DNA of 64,000 bases from Pelotomaculum schinkii (GCF_004369205.1 NZ_QFGA01000001.1:1054001-1118000); one strand, 5' to 3'; shown: positions 27,735 to 38,763, counted from the stretch's first letter. Numbers and translations: made by a program. Notes: a model not told the origin generated them from the letters alone.

Positions 27735-28505
27735 TTATATCGTCTGGCGAATAATAGTCGACAATTCCCGCTTCACCTGGTGCAACATCTTTCCGCTGGT
27801 GGCAGGCAACTGGGCCAACTCCGCCTGGGGAATAAAAGGAATTACTTTCATTGTATAAGCGCCGGCCTGTTTAACCACAACAGCCACCTGTTTTAAATGC
27901 TCCTCGTTTAGCCCGGGTATTAAGACCGTGTTGACCTTAATCAGTATACCTCTTTTCCTTGCTTCTCGAATGCCGGCCAACTGCTTGTTTAGAAGAAGTT
28001 CTGCAGCGGAGATTCCCTGATAGGGCTGATTATTGTAAAAAACCCAGCCGTATATTTTCCGGCCCAGGGCGGGGTCGACGGCGTTAACCGTCACAGTGAC
28101 GGCCCTCACACCAACAGCATAAAGCTTTTCAGCATAATCTTCCAAAAGCAGGCCGTTGGTGCTGACGCACTTGATCAGCTGCGGAAAGTGGTTATGCACA
28201 CGTTCCAAAGTATCCAGCGTTTCCTTGTTAGCGAGAGGCTCGCCAGGCCCATTAAAGCAGACTACCCGGATACGCTCGCTCTGCCGCTGAGCGTTATGCA
28301 GCTTCTTAAAGGCTTCCCGGGGTGACAATGTTTTGCTGACGCGGCCGGGAAGATTGTCGTTCATACAGTCGTATACCCTGGAGCAGTAATGGCACCTGAT
28401 ATTGCAACCGGCAGCCACCGCCAGTGGATACCGGTCAAACCAGCGTTCAACAGCGGAATTGAAACAGGGGTGCTGGCTTAATATCCACTTTTCCTCAAGA
28501 GACAT
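27735..28505 (-). CDS. NifB-like radical SAM protein without NifX domain
   Basis: 256 aa from ATG 28505. It keeps the NifB-type N-terminal HPCF motif and the cluster motif GCNIRCHYCSRVYDC (C-x3-C-x2-C plus the extra Cys typical of NifB), followed by FNGPGEPLAN in place of the AGPGDALAN of NifB, and the later VTVTVNAVDP and KVNTVLIPGLN segments. Unlike true NifB, it lacks NESRPGV (here NDNLPGRVS) and the C-terminal NifX-like domain. It is next to nifB in the same direction, 393 bp downstream. It may be a NifB paralogue with a changed substrate or an accessory cofactor enzyme; no function is assigned. Confidence 0.75.
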   Translation of the reverse strand: MSLEEKWILSQHPCFNSAVERWFDRYPLAVAAGCNIRCHYCSRVYDCMNDNLPGRVSKTLSPREAFKKLHNAQRQSERIRVVCFNGPGEPLANKETLDTLERVHNHFPQLIKCVSTNGLLLEDYAEKLYAVGVRAVTVTVNAVDPALGRKIYGWVFYNNQPYQGISAAELLLNKQLAGIREARKRGILIKVNTVLIPGLNEEHLKQVAVVVKQAGAYTMKVIPFIPQAELAQLPATSGKMLHQVKRELSTIIRQTI

Positions 28506-28564
28506 TGCTAACCACAACTCCTATCCTGCTATGAAAATAACTGTACAGCTGTTCAGCTCACAGA

Positions 28565-28680
28565 GGTGCGAATTCATTCGCACAAATGTTACATTAGCTA
28601 CAACAAGTTCGGCGCTGACGCGCCGTGTGCGATTGAAATCGCACCCACATCGCCAAATTTTCATTCGCTGCTGGTACCGC
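28565..28680. repeat. Dispersed palindromic repeat, copy A
   Basis: Contains two palindromic modules, GTGCGAATTCATTCGCAC (about 28566-28583) and GTGCGATTGAAATCGCAC (about 28627-28644), joined by a segment with TTCGGCGCTGACGCGCC. The same layout recurs at 63829-63915, with partial copies near 48960 and 62050. It resembles REP/MITE-like intergenic repeats. Confidence 0.75.
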
Positions 28681-28764
28681 CTTTAGCGACACTGGTGTCT
28701 AACTTACGATGTATTCTGTTAAGGCTTAGGTTGAAAATATAAACAGGATCGTTATATGATAATA

Positions 28765-28835
28765 ATGGCCGCACCCGGGACCGGGCGCCTTATGGTCAGG
28801 GAGTATCCCTTCCCATCCGGACCGGGTACGGCCAT
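28765..28835 (-). terminator. Long imperfect hairpin downstream of nifB
   Basis: Arms 28765-28778 and 28822-28835 pair over 13 of 14 positions around a 43-nt loop that is itself GC-rich. It lies 62 bp beyond the nifB stop codon; the T-run is weak on the minus strand and better on the plus strand (ATTTTAT), so it may act as terminator or as a processing barrier. Confidence 0.5.
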
Positions 28836-28897
28836 ATTTTATCCAGGTTGATAAATAGTAGCTCATGCTGCAAGATGTGCGGGTTTGAATGATTACC

Positions 28898-30187
28898 TCA
28901 ACCGCTCTTTTTACTCAGCTTCCCTAATTTTTTAGCCGCGTGTTTAAGCCCGTTTTCGACGGTGTCATACAGCTCAAAACTTAATATGCCTTTTTTCAGC
29001 AGCTTTTCCCTGGCCTGATAGCCAATCCGCAGAGATAGCACAACATTGCAGTCCTGCAAAGCGTTCACGGTATTCCGCCGGTCTTCTTCATCGCAATCTT
29101 CCTTACCATTGCAGTAACGGAGCACCTTACGCTTTTCAACCAGTTGAAATACCTCACCGTCTCCCCTGTAGATGGCAAACTCCGAGGTGTGACCGAAGTG
29201 CCGGTCCACCAACCGGCCGTCACCGGTAGCCACGGCAATGCGGTATTGTTCCCGGTCCGCTTTTTCCGGGACCTCTGGGTTGGTCTCTTTGGCGACTTCC
29301 GGATCGCGAAACTCCAAAGACCGGTCATCCCCCAACAAGCCGATGGCGTCGGCCCGGCACTGCCGGCAATGGCTCATCTGTGGCAGCACAACCTCACAAA
29401 TGGCCCTCATGATCTTAATATCCCTCATACTGGTCTGGGAGTAGTTTTCAAAAGTACTCCCCCCGGCCGGGATTAGCGGCATAATGTTGGTGAGCGAGGC
29501 CCCCAGATCTTTTACATTTTTGACGATAACGGGCACGTGACTGTCGTTGATACCCTGGATCATCACGATGTTGACCTTGACCAATACCCCTTGAGAAGTC
29601 AATTCCTTTATTCCTGCTATCTGATTTTGAATTAAAATGGACGCGCCATAAGCACCCTGGTACCTTTTCCCCTGATAGTGCACATGGTGATAAATTTTTT
29701 CCCCAATAGCCGGATTCAGGCAGTTAACCGTGACGGTGACATGCCGCACACCTAGTTTAACGATCTCTGAAGCATATTCCGGCAGCATCAACCCGTTGGT
29801 TGACAGGCAGAAAATCACCTCGGGGTCATACTCCTTGATTAACTCAATCGTCCTTCTGGTGCTCTCCCAGTTGGCCAGCGCATCACCCGGTCCGGCAATA
29901 CCGGCTACGCTGAGGTTCTCCATATGCTTTTTGACTCCCATGTACTTGGCCAGTGCCGCTTCCGGTGTCAGGATTTCACTGGTGACGCCCGGCCTGCTTT
30001 CATGCAGGCAGTCAAATAAACGGTTGCAGTAATTACAGCTGATATTGCACGCCGGCGCAACTGGCAAGTGCATTCTGGCATATTTATGGCTGGCTCCGCA
30101 TGTGAAACAGGGATGCCGGCTTGTTTTTTTCTGGATGTCCGAGGACAGGGGATGGATGTTCTTAACAGTGTTGTCTTTGCCGTTCAT
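28898..30187 (-). CDS. nifB: Nitrogenase cofactor biosynthesis protein NifB
   Basis: 429-aa radical SAM enzyme that builds the carbide-containing 8Fe core (NifB-co) of FeMo-cofactor. It has the HPCF motif near the start, VAPACNISCNYCNRLFDC with the SAM-cluster Cys residues, ESRPGVTSE, and AGPGDALANWE. Residues about 310-425 form the NifX/NafY-like cofactor-binding domain (AVATGDGRLVDRHFGHTSEFAIY). ATG start with GAGGTGAG upstream. It is the last gene of the main nif run, 202 bp after the ferredoxin gene. Confidence 0.96.
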   Translation of the reverse strand: MNGKDNTVKNIHPLSSDIQKKTSRHPCFTCGASHKYARMHLPVAPACNISCNYCNRLFDCLHESRPGVTSEILTPEAALAKYMGVKKHMENLSVAGIAGPGDALANWESTRRTIELIKEYDPEVIFCLSTNGLMLPEYASEIVKLGVRHVTVTVNCLNPAIGEKIYHHVHYQGKRYQGAYGASILIQNQIAGIKELTSQGVLVKVNIVMIQGINDSHVPVIVKNVKDLGASLTNIMPLIPAGGSTFENYSQTSMRDIKIMRAICEVVLPQMSHCRQCRADAIGLLGDDRSLEFRDPEVAKETNPEVPEKADREQYRIAVATGDGRLVDRHFGHTSEFAIYRGDGEVFQLVEKRKVLRYCNGKEDCDEEDRRNTVNALQDCNVVLSLRIGYQAREKLLKKGILSFELYDTVENGLKHAAKKLGKLSKKSG

Positions 30188-30389
30188 TTATGCTCACCTC
30201 AAACTTCCTTCAGCCAGATTGTCGCTTTCAGGCCTCGCAGTAAACATGGCGCGCGCGGTAGTAATTATGATAACTTTCCAATAGTGTGAAGGCGTGTCTC
30301 CTTACCTTCGCAGGATGGCTTTTCAACCTGTGATCAAAGATGAATCATAAAAATGAATATTGAATGCAACCGCCCGTTCCAGGGAAACG

Positions 30390-30653
30390 CTAAACCGCTT
30401 TGGGTTCGAAGCTATAGGCTTTTTTGACGCAGGTCATGCCGCAGGCCCTGCAACCAATGCATTTATCCTTGTTGGCAATGGATGCGCGCATCCGGTCTTC
30501 TTCCTCGTCATCAAGGTATCCAAAACCCAGAACGCCCTGAGAGCATACCTTGACACAGCGACCGCAACCGATACATTTTTCAGGGTCGATACTTGCCACG
30601 AATTTGGGAGTCCATTCCGACCCGCCGTAGTTTAATCCCTTGTACACTTGCAT
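30390..30653 (-). CDS. fdxB: Nif-associated 2[4Fe-4S] ferredoxin (FdxB/ferredoxin III type)
   Basis: 87 aa with two cluster motifs, C-I-G-C-G-R-C-x3-C (about residues 27-37) and C-I-G-C-x2-C-x3-C (about 65-75), separated by an acidic DDEEEDRMRASIAN loop. The start WTPKFVASID and this spacing match the nif-specific ferredoxin III family, thought to give electrons during cofactor assembly by NifB. It overlaps nifX by 22 bp. Confidence 0.9.
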   Translation of the reverse strand: MQVYKGLNYGGSEWTPKFVASIDPEKCIGCGRCVKVCSQGVLGFGYLDDEEEDRMRASIANKDKCIGCRACGMTCVKKAYSFEPKAV

Positions 30654-31039
30654 TCCAATGTTTCCTCCTTGATCTTCATTTCTTCAGCTAAACGTTTGCG
30701 CAACCATGGAGGCGGATTGCCTTTCAGCAGCGTGTGCAAACGCTGCAGCTCGTCTTCGATAAGGGTACTTGCGTTCACTTTGAGCGGATGAATTTTCTGC
30801 TGGACCAGCCGGGCCGCGGCCGGCCCCCCGATTTGCGTGCAGTAAACCACCGCGCATTCCCGCAGCGTCTCCGCGCGGATTTCGACCTTATCATCTTCGG
30901 AGAACTGTTCCGGGAGGTGGATCATACCGGTAAACCGGATGTTATCAGGGGTAACATCATAGACGGCAAAGGCGGGAGCCAGACCAAAGTGGGCGTCGAC
31001 CCTATCTTGACCGCCCATGGTAGCAAAAGCGACACGCAT
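30632..31039 (-). CDS. nifX: Nitrogenase cofactor carrier NifX
   Basis: 135 aa from ATG 31039, with GGAGG 8 nt upstream. It has the Di-N2ase-cofactor domain (MRVAFATMGGQDRVDAHFG..., the DAHFG motif being characteristic, then VVYCTQIGGPAAARL) and a short charged C-terminal tail ending in two Cys. It would bind and pass on NifB-co or FeMo-co precursors between NifB and NifEN. It sits 24 bp after nifN. Confidence 0.88.
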   Translation of the reverse strand: MRVAFATMGGQDRVDAHFGLAPAFAVYDVTPDNIRFTGMIHLPEQFSEDDKVEIRAETLRECAVVYCTQIGGPAAARLVQQKIHPLKVNASTLIEDELQRLHTLLKGNPPPWLRKRLAEEMKIKEETLECKCTRD

Positions 31040-31063
31040 GAACAGCACCTCCATAGCCGGCCG

Positions 31064-32350
31064 TTACTTGGCCATAGTATTTAAAACATCGATCAGAAAT
31101 TGTTGGGTCCCGCGATAGCCCACCCACACTTTTTGTGGTATACCCACCCTGTCAAAAACAGGCAGCCCTGCTCTCAAGTGGGGGATCTTTTTGGGGCCGG
31201 CCACCTGACGGGCGTTGGAATTGCCAATAACCAGGTGGCTGCCGGCGGCTATGTCCTCCAGGTGTTCCAGATCGCCCACGGCAACCGGGATGCCGGGGGG
31301 CATCGCCTGCAGCCCGAGGGGTGAGGCAGTCAGCGCCCCCTGAACAATAGCTCCCACTTCCGTAAGGCTGCCGGTCAGGGCGACCAGCAAATCGGCTTCC
31401 AGGGCCAACACGACCCTTTTCGTACCTAGTTGATCGTGGTAATCGGCCATCGTATCCAACAACCGGCTGCGCTGTCTCAACAGCTTCTCCGGGATCGGTT
31501 TTTCAGAAAGCTCGGCAAGCTTAAGGATAAAAGCATCCACAGCTTCCAGGCCGGTAAGGGAGTCCACTTGATGATGCGCTACTCCATGGCGTTTTTCCAA
31601 CGCCGCGCCAACTCCCGTCATACTGGGACCGAAGGAAAAGGCGGCCTTACATCCCGGCAGCCGGCGAATATCCGAAAGAGAAATCCCTCCCTGCACAACT
31701 GGAGCAGGTTCCAGCTCGTCATGGCCATCCAGGGATGTGGAAATGTCCGGCAGAGACAACGGCTCAAAACCAAAAAGGTCCAGGATTTCCTTGAGTTCTT
31801 CCACATCTGCCGGGCTAAAATGCGCCCCGGGAAACAGGGCTACCGTTTTGGCTTCGCGAGGCGCGGGTTCTGAAGCCAGGGTCTCCAACAAGGCCAATAC
31901 CGCCCGAAGGTAGCCTTCTTGCAAAGAACCGATATAATCCGGGGTCTGGGCCAGCACCACCGGAGTTGCCGCAAGGTCGGGACGTTCCTGCAACAGACTC
32001 GCCCAAGCGCTGTTCATGTCGTCGCCGAAAGTTTCCGTCAACCCGGAACTCATGACCCCGATGATGCGCGGCTTAAACTTGTCGGCCGCTTTGGCGATAC
32101 CTTTTTTGAGATGCTCCCATCCCCCAAAGATAGCCGTTTCCTCCAAGAGGGCCGTGGAGTTCAGTGGGATCGGCTCTTTGAAATGGCGGGACAGTTGGAG
32201 ACGAATAAAAGTGGAGCAGCCTTGCGATCCATGCAGGAGCGCCAGGAGTCCGTCCACGCCCATATAAGCCATGGTGGCTCCCAGGGCGGGGCTGTTTTTC
32301 TGGGGATTCCCCGTGTAATGGCGCTCGGCCAGGCTCACGCTGTTTTTCAT
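31064..32350 (-). CDS. nifN: FeMo-cofactor scaffold subunit NifN
   Basis: 428 aa of the oxidoreductase/nitrogenase component 1 superfamily. The N-terminal segment LGATMAYMGVDGLLALLHGSQGC (Cys45) corresponds to the NifK-like cluster region, and the gene lies after nifE. With NifE it forms the scaffold on which NifB-co is converted to FeMo-co. Start ATG overlaps the nifE stop by 4 bp, so the two are coupled. Fewer conserved Cys than in NifK distinguish it from a structural subunit. Confidence 0.92.
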   Translation of the reverse strand: MKNSVSLAERHYTGNPQKNSPALGATMAYMGVDGLLALLHGSQGCSTFIRLQLSRHFKEPIPLNSTALLEETAIFGGWEHLKKGIAKAADKFKPRIIGVMSSGLTETFGDDMNSAWASLLQERPDLAATPVVLAQTPDYIGSLQEGYLRAVLALLETLASEPAPREAKTVALFPGAHFSPADVEELKEILDLFGFEPLSLPDISTSLDGHDELEPAPVVQGGISLSDIRRLPGCKAAFSFGPSMTGVGAALEKRHGVAHHQVDSLTGLEAVDAFILKLAELSEKPIPEKLLRQRSRLLDTMADYHDQLGTKRVVLALEADLLVALTGSLTEVGAIVQGALTASPLGLQAMPPGIPVAVGDLEHLEDIAAGSHLVIGNSNARQVAGPKKIPHLRAGLPVFDRVGIPQKVWVGYRGTQQFLIDVLNTMAK

Positions 32351-33708
32351 GCCTGCTCACCTCCCACCGGAGGGAAAGGCTGCCGCATCAGTTCCCAGAC
32401 CGGACTGAATACGGTGCGGGAAACGGCTTGAGCAAAGGTGACCATGCCCTGGTATCCCGCGTAGGGCAGGTTGCGGCCGTGGTTGATATCCAGAAAAGGA
32501 GTACGGGTTTTATGCGCCGTGTATTTGATCTTGCCCCCGGCCACGATCAGATCAGGCCGCTTCTCTTCAATCAGGGTGAGAAAGCCCGCGGCGCTGGTAT
32601 CTTCAATGATCTCGGCGGAGGGGTCCATGAGCGCTTTCATGCGCAGGAAATCTTCAGGTGTTGAATTCTGTGTTCCCCCGGCCAGAACCTCAATGCCAAG
32701 TTCTTTTAAGGTCGTCACCATGGACCATGTCTTAACCCCGCCGGTAAATAGAACGGCTCTTTTGCCCGCCAGGCGTTTTTGGTATGGTTCGATGATTTGA
32801 CGGATCTTGGCCTCCTGTTCGCATATATGCGCTTCGGCGCGTTTCATCAAACCGGGGTCGTCAAAAGCGCGGGCAATGGCCCTCAAGGTATGACTCGTAT
32901 CATGAATACCGTAAAAAGATCCTTCGATATAGGGGATACCCCACTTTCTTTCCATTTGCTTGGCCAAATTGGTCAGGCTTTTGGAACAAACCAGGATATT
33001 CAGTTGAGCCCGGTGGGCGGTGCGCAAGTCATCAAAACGCGCGTCCCCGCTGATGCAAGCCTGCAAATGAATCCCCAGAGCATCCAGGGACGGTTGTATA
33101 CCCCAGAGATCACCGGCGATGTTGTACTCACCTATGAAATTGATCGCCGGTTTGTAGGTCTTTTCCGGCTCGGCGGTACCGATAACGTGACGGAACAACA
33201 CCTCGCCGGAGATCCGGTTGCCGATGTTCTTGTCGCCCATGAATCCCGGGGCGTTGACCGGGATTACCGGAACGGATACATGGGGCTGCGCTTTTTGGCA
33301 AGCGGCTTCCAGGTCGTCTCCGATCAAAGCCGAAACACAGGTGGCGTAAACAAAGACAGCTTTGGGCTTGTGCTTGTTGGCAACTTCTATGATGGCCTGG
33401 GTCAGCTTGTTTTCCCCGCCGTAAACAATGTCCATCTCCACCAGATCAGTGGTCAAACCCCTGCGGAAAAGCTCCGGCCCGGAAGATTTCGCGCCCCGGT
33501 TGTCCCAGGAATTTCCCGCACAGGCAATGGGTCCGTGCACGAGATGAGCCGCGTCGGTAACCGGCATGAGGACCACCCTTGCTCCGTCAAAGGCGCAGCT
33601 GCGTTCCGCGCCTTCCCCCGGCAACGCTTTCATACACAGTTTTGGCGCCCCTTTGTCTTCCAGGGGGCAGTTGTCTTTCAGTTCCAGTTTGGAGAGAGTG
33701 ACAAACAC
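32347..33708 (-). CDS. nifE: FeMo-cofactor scaffold subunit NifE
   Basis: 453 aa, NifD-like. It has the GAERSCAFDGARVVLMPVTDAAHLVHGPIACAGNSW region with the conserved cluster Cys residues and the later GDYN-like segment (IGEYNIAGDLWGI), plus PFLDINHGR near the C terminus in place of the Nif[12 protein letters not shown] motif. Forms the NifEN scaffold with the downstream, overlapping NifN. It follows nifK after 170 bp that hold only degenerate short repeats (about 33790-33830). Confidence 0.94.
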   Translation of the reverse strand: MFVTLSKLELKDNCPLEDKGAPKLCMKALPGEGAERSCAFDGARVVLMPVTDAAHLVHGPIACAGNSWDNRGAKSSGPELFRRGLTTDLVEMDIVYGGENKLTQAIIEVANKHKPKAVFVYATCVSALIGDDLEAACQKAQPHVSVPVIPVNAPGFMGDKNIGNRISGEVLFRHVIGTAEPEKTYKPAINFIGEYNIAGDLWGIQPSLDALGIHLQACISGDARFDDLRTAHRAQLNILVCSKSLTNLAKQMERKWGIPYIEGSFYGIHDTSHTLRAIARAFDDPGLMKRAEAHICEQEAKIRQIIEPYQKRLAGKRAVLFTGGVKTWSMVTTLKELGIEVLAGGTQNSTPEDFLRMKALMDPSAEIIEDTSAAGFLTLIEEKRPDLIVAGGKIKYTAHKTRTPFLDINHGRNLPYAGYQGMVTFAQAVSRTVFSPVWELMRQPFPPVGGEQA

Positions 33709-33878
33709 CGGGTGACCTCCTTTCTGCCTGTATAGTGGCTGATATTTTCTGGAGACTTGGTTTGTGTGTCAATATAGCTGTAGACCGTAGGCAATGTAGT
33801 CGTAAGTCGTAAGGCGTAGGGCGTATAACGATTTTCATCCCCAAAGCAGGTATGTCCCCCTGACTTTTGAATGATTTG

Positions 33879-35312
33879 TTATCTCAGGATTTCAAAACGT
33901 TCCTCGGGACAGTTACGGTCGTACTCGTCGATAAAGATGTTGGCAATCATGGTGATCAGGTTGATCGCCCCTTGATAGCCGACGATGGGCTGGCGGTGCA
34001 GGTGTACACGATCCGGCAGGTAATAGCCGATGCGGGCCATGGGGATATCGGCGTCTTTGGCAATCTGCTTGCCATGGGAGTCACCGATCAGCATATCCAC
34101 CGGATCGGTGAGCAAGAGGGAGCGCAAATGCCAGAGGTCTTTACCGTTGTACACCTTGCCGTGAGCCCCAAAGGGGCTGGACGCCAGCAGCGCTTCCATC
34201 TCTTTGCGGAAGGGCTCGTTGCCGTTGCTGCAAACGATATGCGCCGGGACACCGCCCATATCCAGCAGGAATCCGACGAGACCAAGCAGCAAATCCGGAT
34301 CGCCGTACATGGCAAAGCGCTTGCCGTGGATGTACTGGTGGGCGTCAATAGCCGCGTCCACCGCACGTCCTCTCTCAGCTTCCAGTTCGGCTGGAATGGA
34401 TTTGCCGGTCATCTCATGCAGGGTCATGAGGAAGGCGTCGGTGTTGCGGATGCCGATGGGCATGGTTACCGCTTCGCTCGTGATCTTCTGCACGTTCTCG
34501 ACAAACTTCCGGGTGCCCACGGTGGAATACTTCTGCATGAAGATGAAGCCGGAAGCGTTCAGAGCGTCTGCCAGTTCGCCCATGGGTGTACCGGGCTGGT
34601 ACATCTTGTACTCACCGGTATGAGGAGAATCAAGGGCCTCCGTGGGATCAGGCAGCATGGTCATATAGATGCCCATACTGGTAACCAGGCGGCGGTATTC
34701 CCGCAAATTGGCGGGATAAAGGTCAAACCCCGGAACCACATATAAACGGCCATTGGTCCATTTGCCTTGGCGCGGGTCGGCCAGAGACTGCAGGAAGCCC
34801 TTTAACATGTTGTCAAAACCGGTGATGTGCGAACCCGTGAAACTCGGGGTGTTGGCAAAAGCGATGGGGAAGTCGGCCGGTATAGCCTCTTGATTTCGCG
34901 CATTGCCAATAAATGATTTCATGTCGTCTCCGATCACTTCCGCCATACAGCTTGAAAAAATAGCCATTATCGCTGGTTTGTAGGTGGCATAGGCGTTTTT
35001 CAAGCCTTCGATCAAGTTGGCCTGACCACCGAAGACCGCGGCGTCCTCCGTCATCGAGTCTGATACCAGCGGTACGGGCTCACGCACATGCCTGGTCAAG
35101 CAGGAACGGAAATAGGCGGCGCATCCCTGAGAGCCGTGCACAAAGGGAAGGCACCCGTCAATTCCCAAAGCGCAAAGCATCGCGCCAAAAGGCTGACAGG
35201 TCCTGGCCGGGTTGACGACCAAGGCTTGCCGGGCAAAATTCTTTTCTTTGTATTCTTCTGTAGCCATCCATTCCAGCACAGATTGGGTGCAATTACTGGT
35301 TGCCTCGCCCAT
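33879..35312 (-). CDS. nifK: Nitrogenase molybdenum-iron protein beta chain NifK
   Basis: 477 aa from ATG 35312, which overlaps the nifD stop as TGATG and has AAGGAGGTG just upstream. The P-cluster Cys pattern is visible in NPARTCQPFGAMLCALG and HGSQGCAAYFRSCLTRH. With NifD it makes the alpha2beta2 MoFe protein that reduces N2 to ammonia. Coupling to nifD ensures equal synthesis of the two chains. Confidence 0.96.
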   Translation of the reverse strand: MGEATSNCTQSVLEWMATEEYKEKNFARQALVVNPARTCQPFGAMLCALGIDGCLPFVHGSQGCAAYFRSCLTRHVREPVPLVSDSMTEDAAVFGGQANLIEGLKNAYATYKPAIMAIFSSCMAEVIGDDMKSFIGNARNQEAIPADFPIAFANTPSFTGSHITGFDNMLKGFLQSLADPRQGKWTNGRLYVVPGFDLYPANLREYRRLVTSMGIYMTMLPDPTEALDSPHTGEYKMYQPGTPMGELADALNASGFIFMQKYSTVGTRKFVENVQKITSEAVTMPIGIRNTDAFLMTLHEMTGKSIPAELEAERGRAVDAAIDAHQYIHGKRFAMYGDPDLLLGLVGFLLDMGGVPAHIVCSNGNEPFRKEMEALLASSPFGAHGKVYNGKDLWHLRSLLLTDPVDMLIGDSHGKQIAKDADIPMARIGYYLPDRVHLHRQPIVGYQGAINLITMIANIFIDEYDRNCPEERFEILR

Positions 35313-36745
35313 CAGCGCACCTCCTTCTCTTTTTTCCACGGCGCTTTCGCCAACGTCCTGGTCGGGCTGTTTATGGCCATATCCATATCCCGGGCGAAGA
35401 TGGGGAAGCCGTCATAGCCATGGTACGGCCCCGAGTAGTCCCAGGAGTGCATCTGGCGGAAGGGAAAGCCCGCTTTTTCAAAGACGTATTTTTCCTTGAT
35501 CCCTGAACCGACGAGGTCGGGCCGCATCCTGTGAATGAATTCCCCTAACTCATGTTCAGTCGCATCATCATATATGATGGTCTCATTATTCATCTGGGGG
35601 AAGGTCCGATCATAATCGTCCTTGTGGGCAAATTCGTAACCCGTGCCGATCACTTCCATGCCCAGATCCTCATAGGCGCCTATGGTGTGACGGGGACGCA
35701 AACCGCCGACATAGAGCATCACCCTTTTGCCCTCCAGGCGGGGACGGTACTCGTCGATCACTTTCCGCATCAGCGGCTCGTACTTGGCAATGACCTCTTC
35801 ACCTTTACGCTGGATGGTTTCATCAAATTGGGCGGCGATTTTACGGATGGACTCCTTAATCTTGGTCGGCCCGAAGAAGTTGAACTCCAACCAGGGAATA
35901 CCGTAGGTCTCTTCCATATGCCGGCAGATGTAGTTCATACTGCGGTAGCAGTGGATCAGGTTCAGTTTGACCTGGTGGGCCGCCATCATCCCCTCCACAG
36001 TGCCGTCGCCCGTCCAGACGTTGCGGACTCTTAAACCCATCTCTTCAAGAATTTTTTTGGAAGCCCAGGCATCCCCGCCGATGTTGTAGTCACCGATCAG
36101 GGATATGTCATAAGGGCCTGCGTCATCACGTTCCCTTTTCCCCAGCAGGTGATCCCGGACCGCGTCGTTGGCGATATGGTGGCCTAAAGACTGGCTGATG
36201 CCGCGGAAGCCTTCACAGCGAACCGGAACAATGGGGACATCCAATTCCTTCATCATCTTCTTGGCTACGCTCTCGATGTCATCTCCGATCAAACCCACCG
36301 GGCACTCGGAACAAATGGAAAACCCCTGGACGCTTGGGAACAATTCTCTGGCTTCCCGCAGGACCTTTTCCAGTTTCTTATCGCCGCCATAAACAATGTC
36401 ACTTTCCGAAAAGTCCGAGGTGAACTGCATCGGCGTAAAGCTTTCGACGCCCACTACGCCCTTGGTCAGGTTGCGCCGGCCTCCCCAGGAGTAATAGCCG
36501 CAACCGACCGGACCGTGGGATAGATGGATCATGTCTTTCAAGGGTCCCCAAACAACACCTTTAGCGCCGGCATAGGCGCAACCGCGGGCTGTCATCAATC
36601 CTGGAACGCATTTTATGTTTGCCTTGATGGCGCAGGTAGAACCCTCTTCCTTGACAACAATGTGTTTGGCTCTTAGCTTTCTGGCCTTTTCCGGATAAAC
36701 AGATAAGACTTCTTCAACCATTGAAGCGTTAGGTTTTTCTCCCAC
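35312..36745 (-). CDS. nifD: Nitrogenase molybdenum-iron protein alpha chain NifD
   Basis: 477 aa from GTG 36745, chosen because GGAGGTGA lies 5 nt upstream; another in-frame GTG lies three codons earlier. P-cluster Cys residues are Cys56 (TARGCAYAG) and Cys82 ([12 protein letters not shown]). FeMo-cofactor ligands are the Cys in [12 protein letters not shown] and the His in [13 protein letters not shown]. These residues mark a genuine Mo-type structural subunit rather than a NifD-like paralogue. It follows nifH by 47 bp. Confidence 0.96.
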   Translation of the reverse strand: MGEKPNASMVEEVLSVYPEKARKLRAKHIVVKEEGSTCAIKANIKCVPGLMTARGCAYAGAKGVVWGPLKDMIHLSHGPVGCGYYSWGGRRNLTKGVVGVESFTPMQFTSDFSESDIVYGGDKKLEKVLREARELFPSVQGFSICSECPVGLIGDDIESVAKKMMKELDVPIVPVRCEGFRGISQSLGHHIANDAVRDHLLGKRERDDAGPYDISLIGDYNIGGDAWASKKILEEMGLRVRNVWTGDGTVEGMMAAHQVKLNLIHCYRSMNYICRHMEETYGIPWLEFNFFGPTKIKESIRKIAAQFDETIQRKGEEVIAKYEPLMRKVIDEYRPRLEGKRVMLYVGGLRPRHTIGAYEDLGMEVIGTGYEFAHKDDYDRTFPQMNNETIIYDDATEHELGEFIHRMRPDLVGSGIKEKYVFEKAGFPFRQMHSWDYSGPYHGYDGFPIFARDMDMAINSPTRTLAKAPWKKEKEVR

Positions 36746-36792
36746 CGCGGTCACCTCCGATTCGTTGATTTATTATTTCGGTTTATTGATCA

Positions 36793-38069
<1,277 letters not shown>

Positions 38070-38083
38070 CTGCCCTCGCTCCT

Positions 38084-38401
38084 TTACAGCTCAGCTTCGC
38101 CGGTTCGTACCGTATAAGCGGCCTCCACGGCTGAGACAAAGACTTTTCCGTCACCAATGTTACCCGTCTTGCCGGCTTCGATAATAATGTCCATTGCTTT
38201 TTCAAGATCTTCATCCGGAACAACTGTGAGCAACATAACTTTGGGAAACTCGTCATAACGAATATCACCGACTTGCAAACCCTTGGTCTTACCCCGGCCA
38301 AACACGTGCATCTTGGTCATGGAAACAATTCCGGATTCAGCCAATTTCTCAGCGACAGTTTCACTTTTTTCAGGTCTAACTATAGCTCGAATCATCTTCA
38401 T
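38084..38401 (-). CDS. nifI1: PII-like nitrogenase regulator NifI1
   Basis: 105 aa; ATG 38401 with GAGGAGG upstream. GlnB-family fold with a shortened T-loop (LQVGDIRYDEFPKV) lacking the tyrosine of GlnK, and the GNIGDGKVFVSAVEAAYTVRTGE signature. First gene of the nif operon, so regulators and nitrogenase are made together. Preceded by a 180-bp structured leader with an attenuator-like hairpin. Confidence 0.95.
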   Translation of the reverse strand: MKMIRAIVRPEKSETVAEKLAESGIVSMTKMHVFGRGKTKGLQVGDIRYDEFPKVMLLTVVPDEDLEKAMDIIIEAGKTGNIGDGKVFVSAVEAAYTVRTGEAEL

Positions 38402-38763
38402 GGGTATTTCCTCCTCTTTTTACTCGTATAAACACCAAATCGTTCCCGCTCCACCCCCGTAAGCGGCCCGACCAGCTGACGCTTTGGAGGTCCGGCATTA
38501 CCCAGCCACCTTGTTTTATGTGGTGGAAGACTTACTGATCTTGTCGTAAGCACCAACCCTCCTTGATTTATCCTATTTTTGGCAATAGAAAAGGACGCCC
38601 GACCCATCTCTGGGGAATTACAGGCGTCCTTGCCCAATTTTCGTTTTCTGTCGCCGCTGCGCAAACTTACTTAAACTACACTGTTTTTACTTGCGATAGC
38701 CACCCTGGCTGAACTTAAGAAGATGTCAAGGGCGTCCCATTCCCGTCTGCCGGGAATAATAGA
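38402..38763 (-). promoter_or_regulatory. nif operon leader with attenuator-like terminator
   Basis: No convincing gene. On the minus strand a hairpin with 8-bp outer stem (38592-38599 with 38623-38630) is followed by TTTT and lies about 190 bp before nifI1. Its loop holds a small CCC-AGAGAT-GGG hairpin. Between it and nifI1 are further possible stems, for example a 5-bp CCACC/GGTGG pair near 38509-38529. Another 7-bp hairpin (38739-38757) lies just after the glnK stop. The promoter itself could not be placed with confidence; no convincing sigma-54 -24/-12 site was seen. Confidence 0.6.

Noticed and set aside
28740-28850. Riboswitch or sigma-54 enhancer site in the hairpin downstream of nifB
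   Set aside because: No match to a known aptamer or to TGT-N10-ACA upstream activator sites; it is downstream of nifB and better read as a terminator-like hairpin.
34088-34623. Long open frames antisense to nifK and other nif genes
   Set aside because: Third-position GC bias of the true genes creates antisense and shifted open frames; they lack start signals and motifs.
38398-38664. 88-codon open frame on the minus strand upstream of nifI1
   Set aside because: It spans the terminator-like hairpin and the structured leader, has low-complexity basic composition and no ribosome binding site; regarded as chance.
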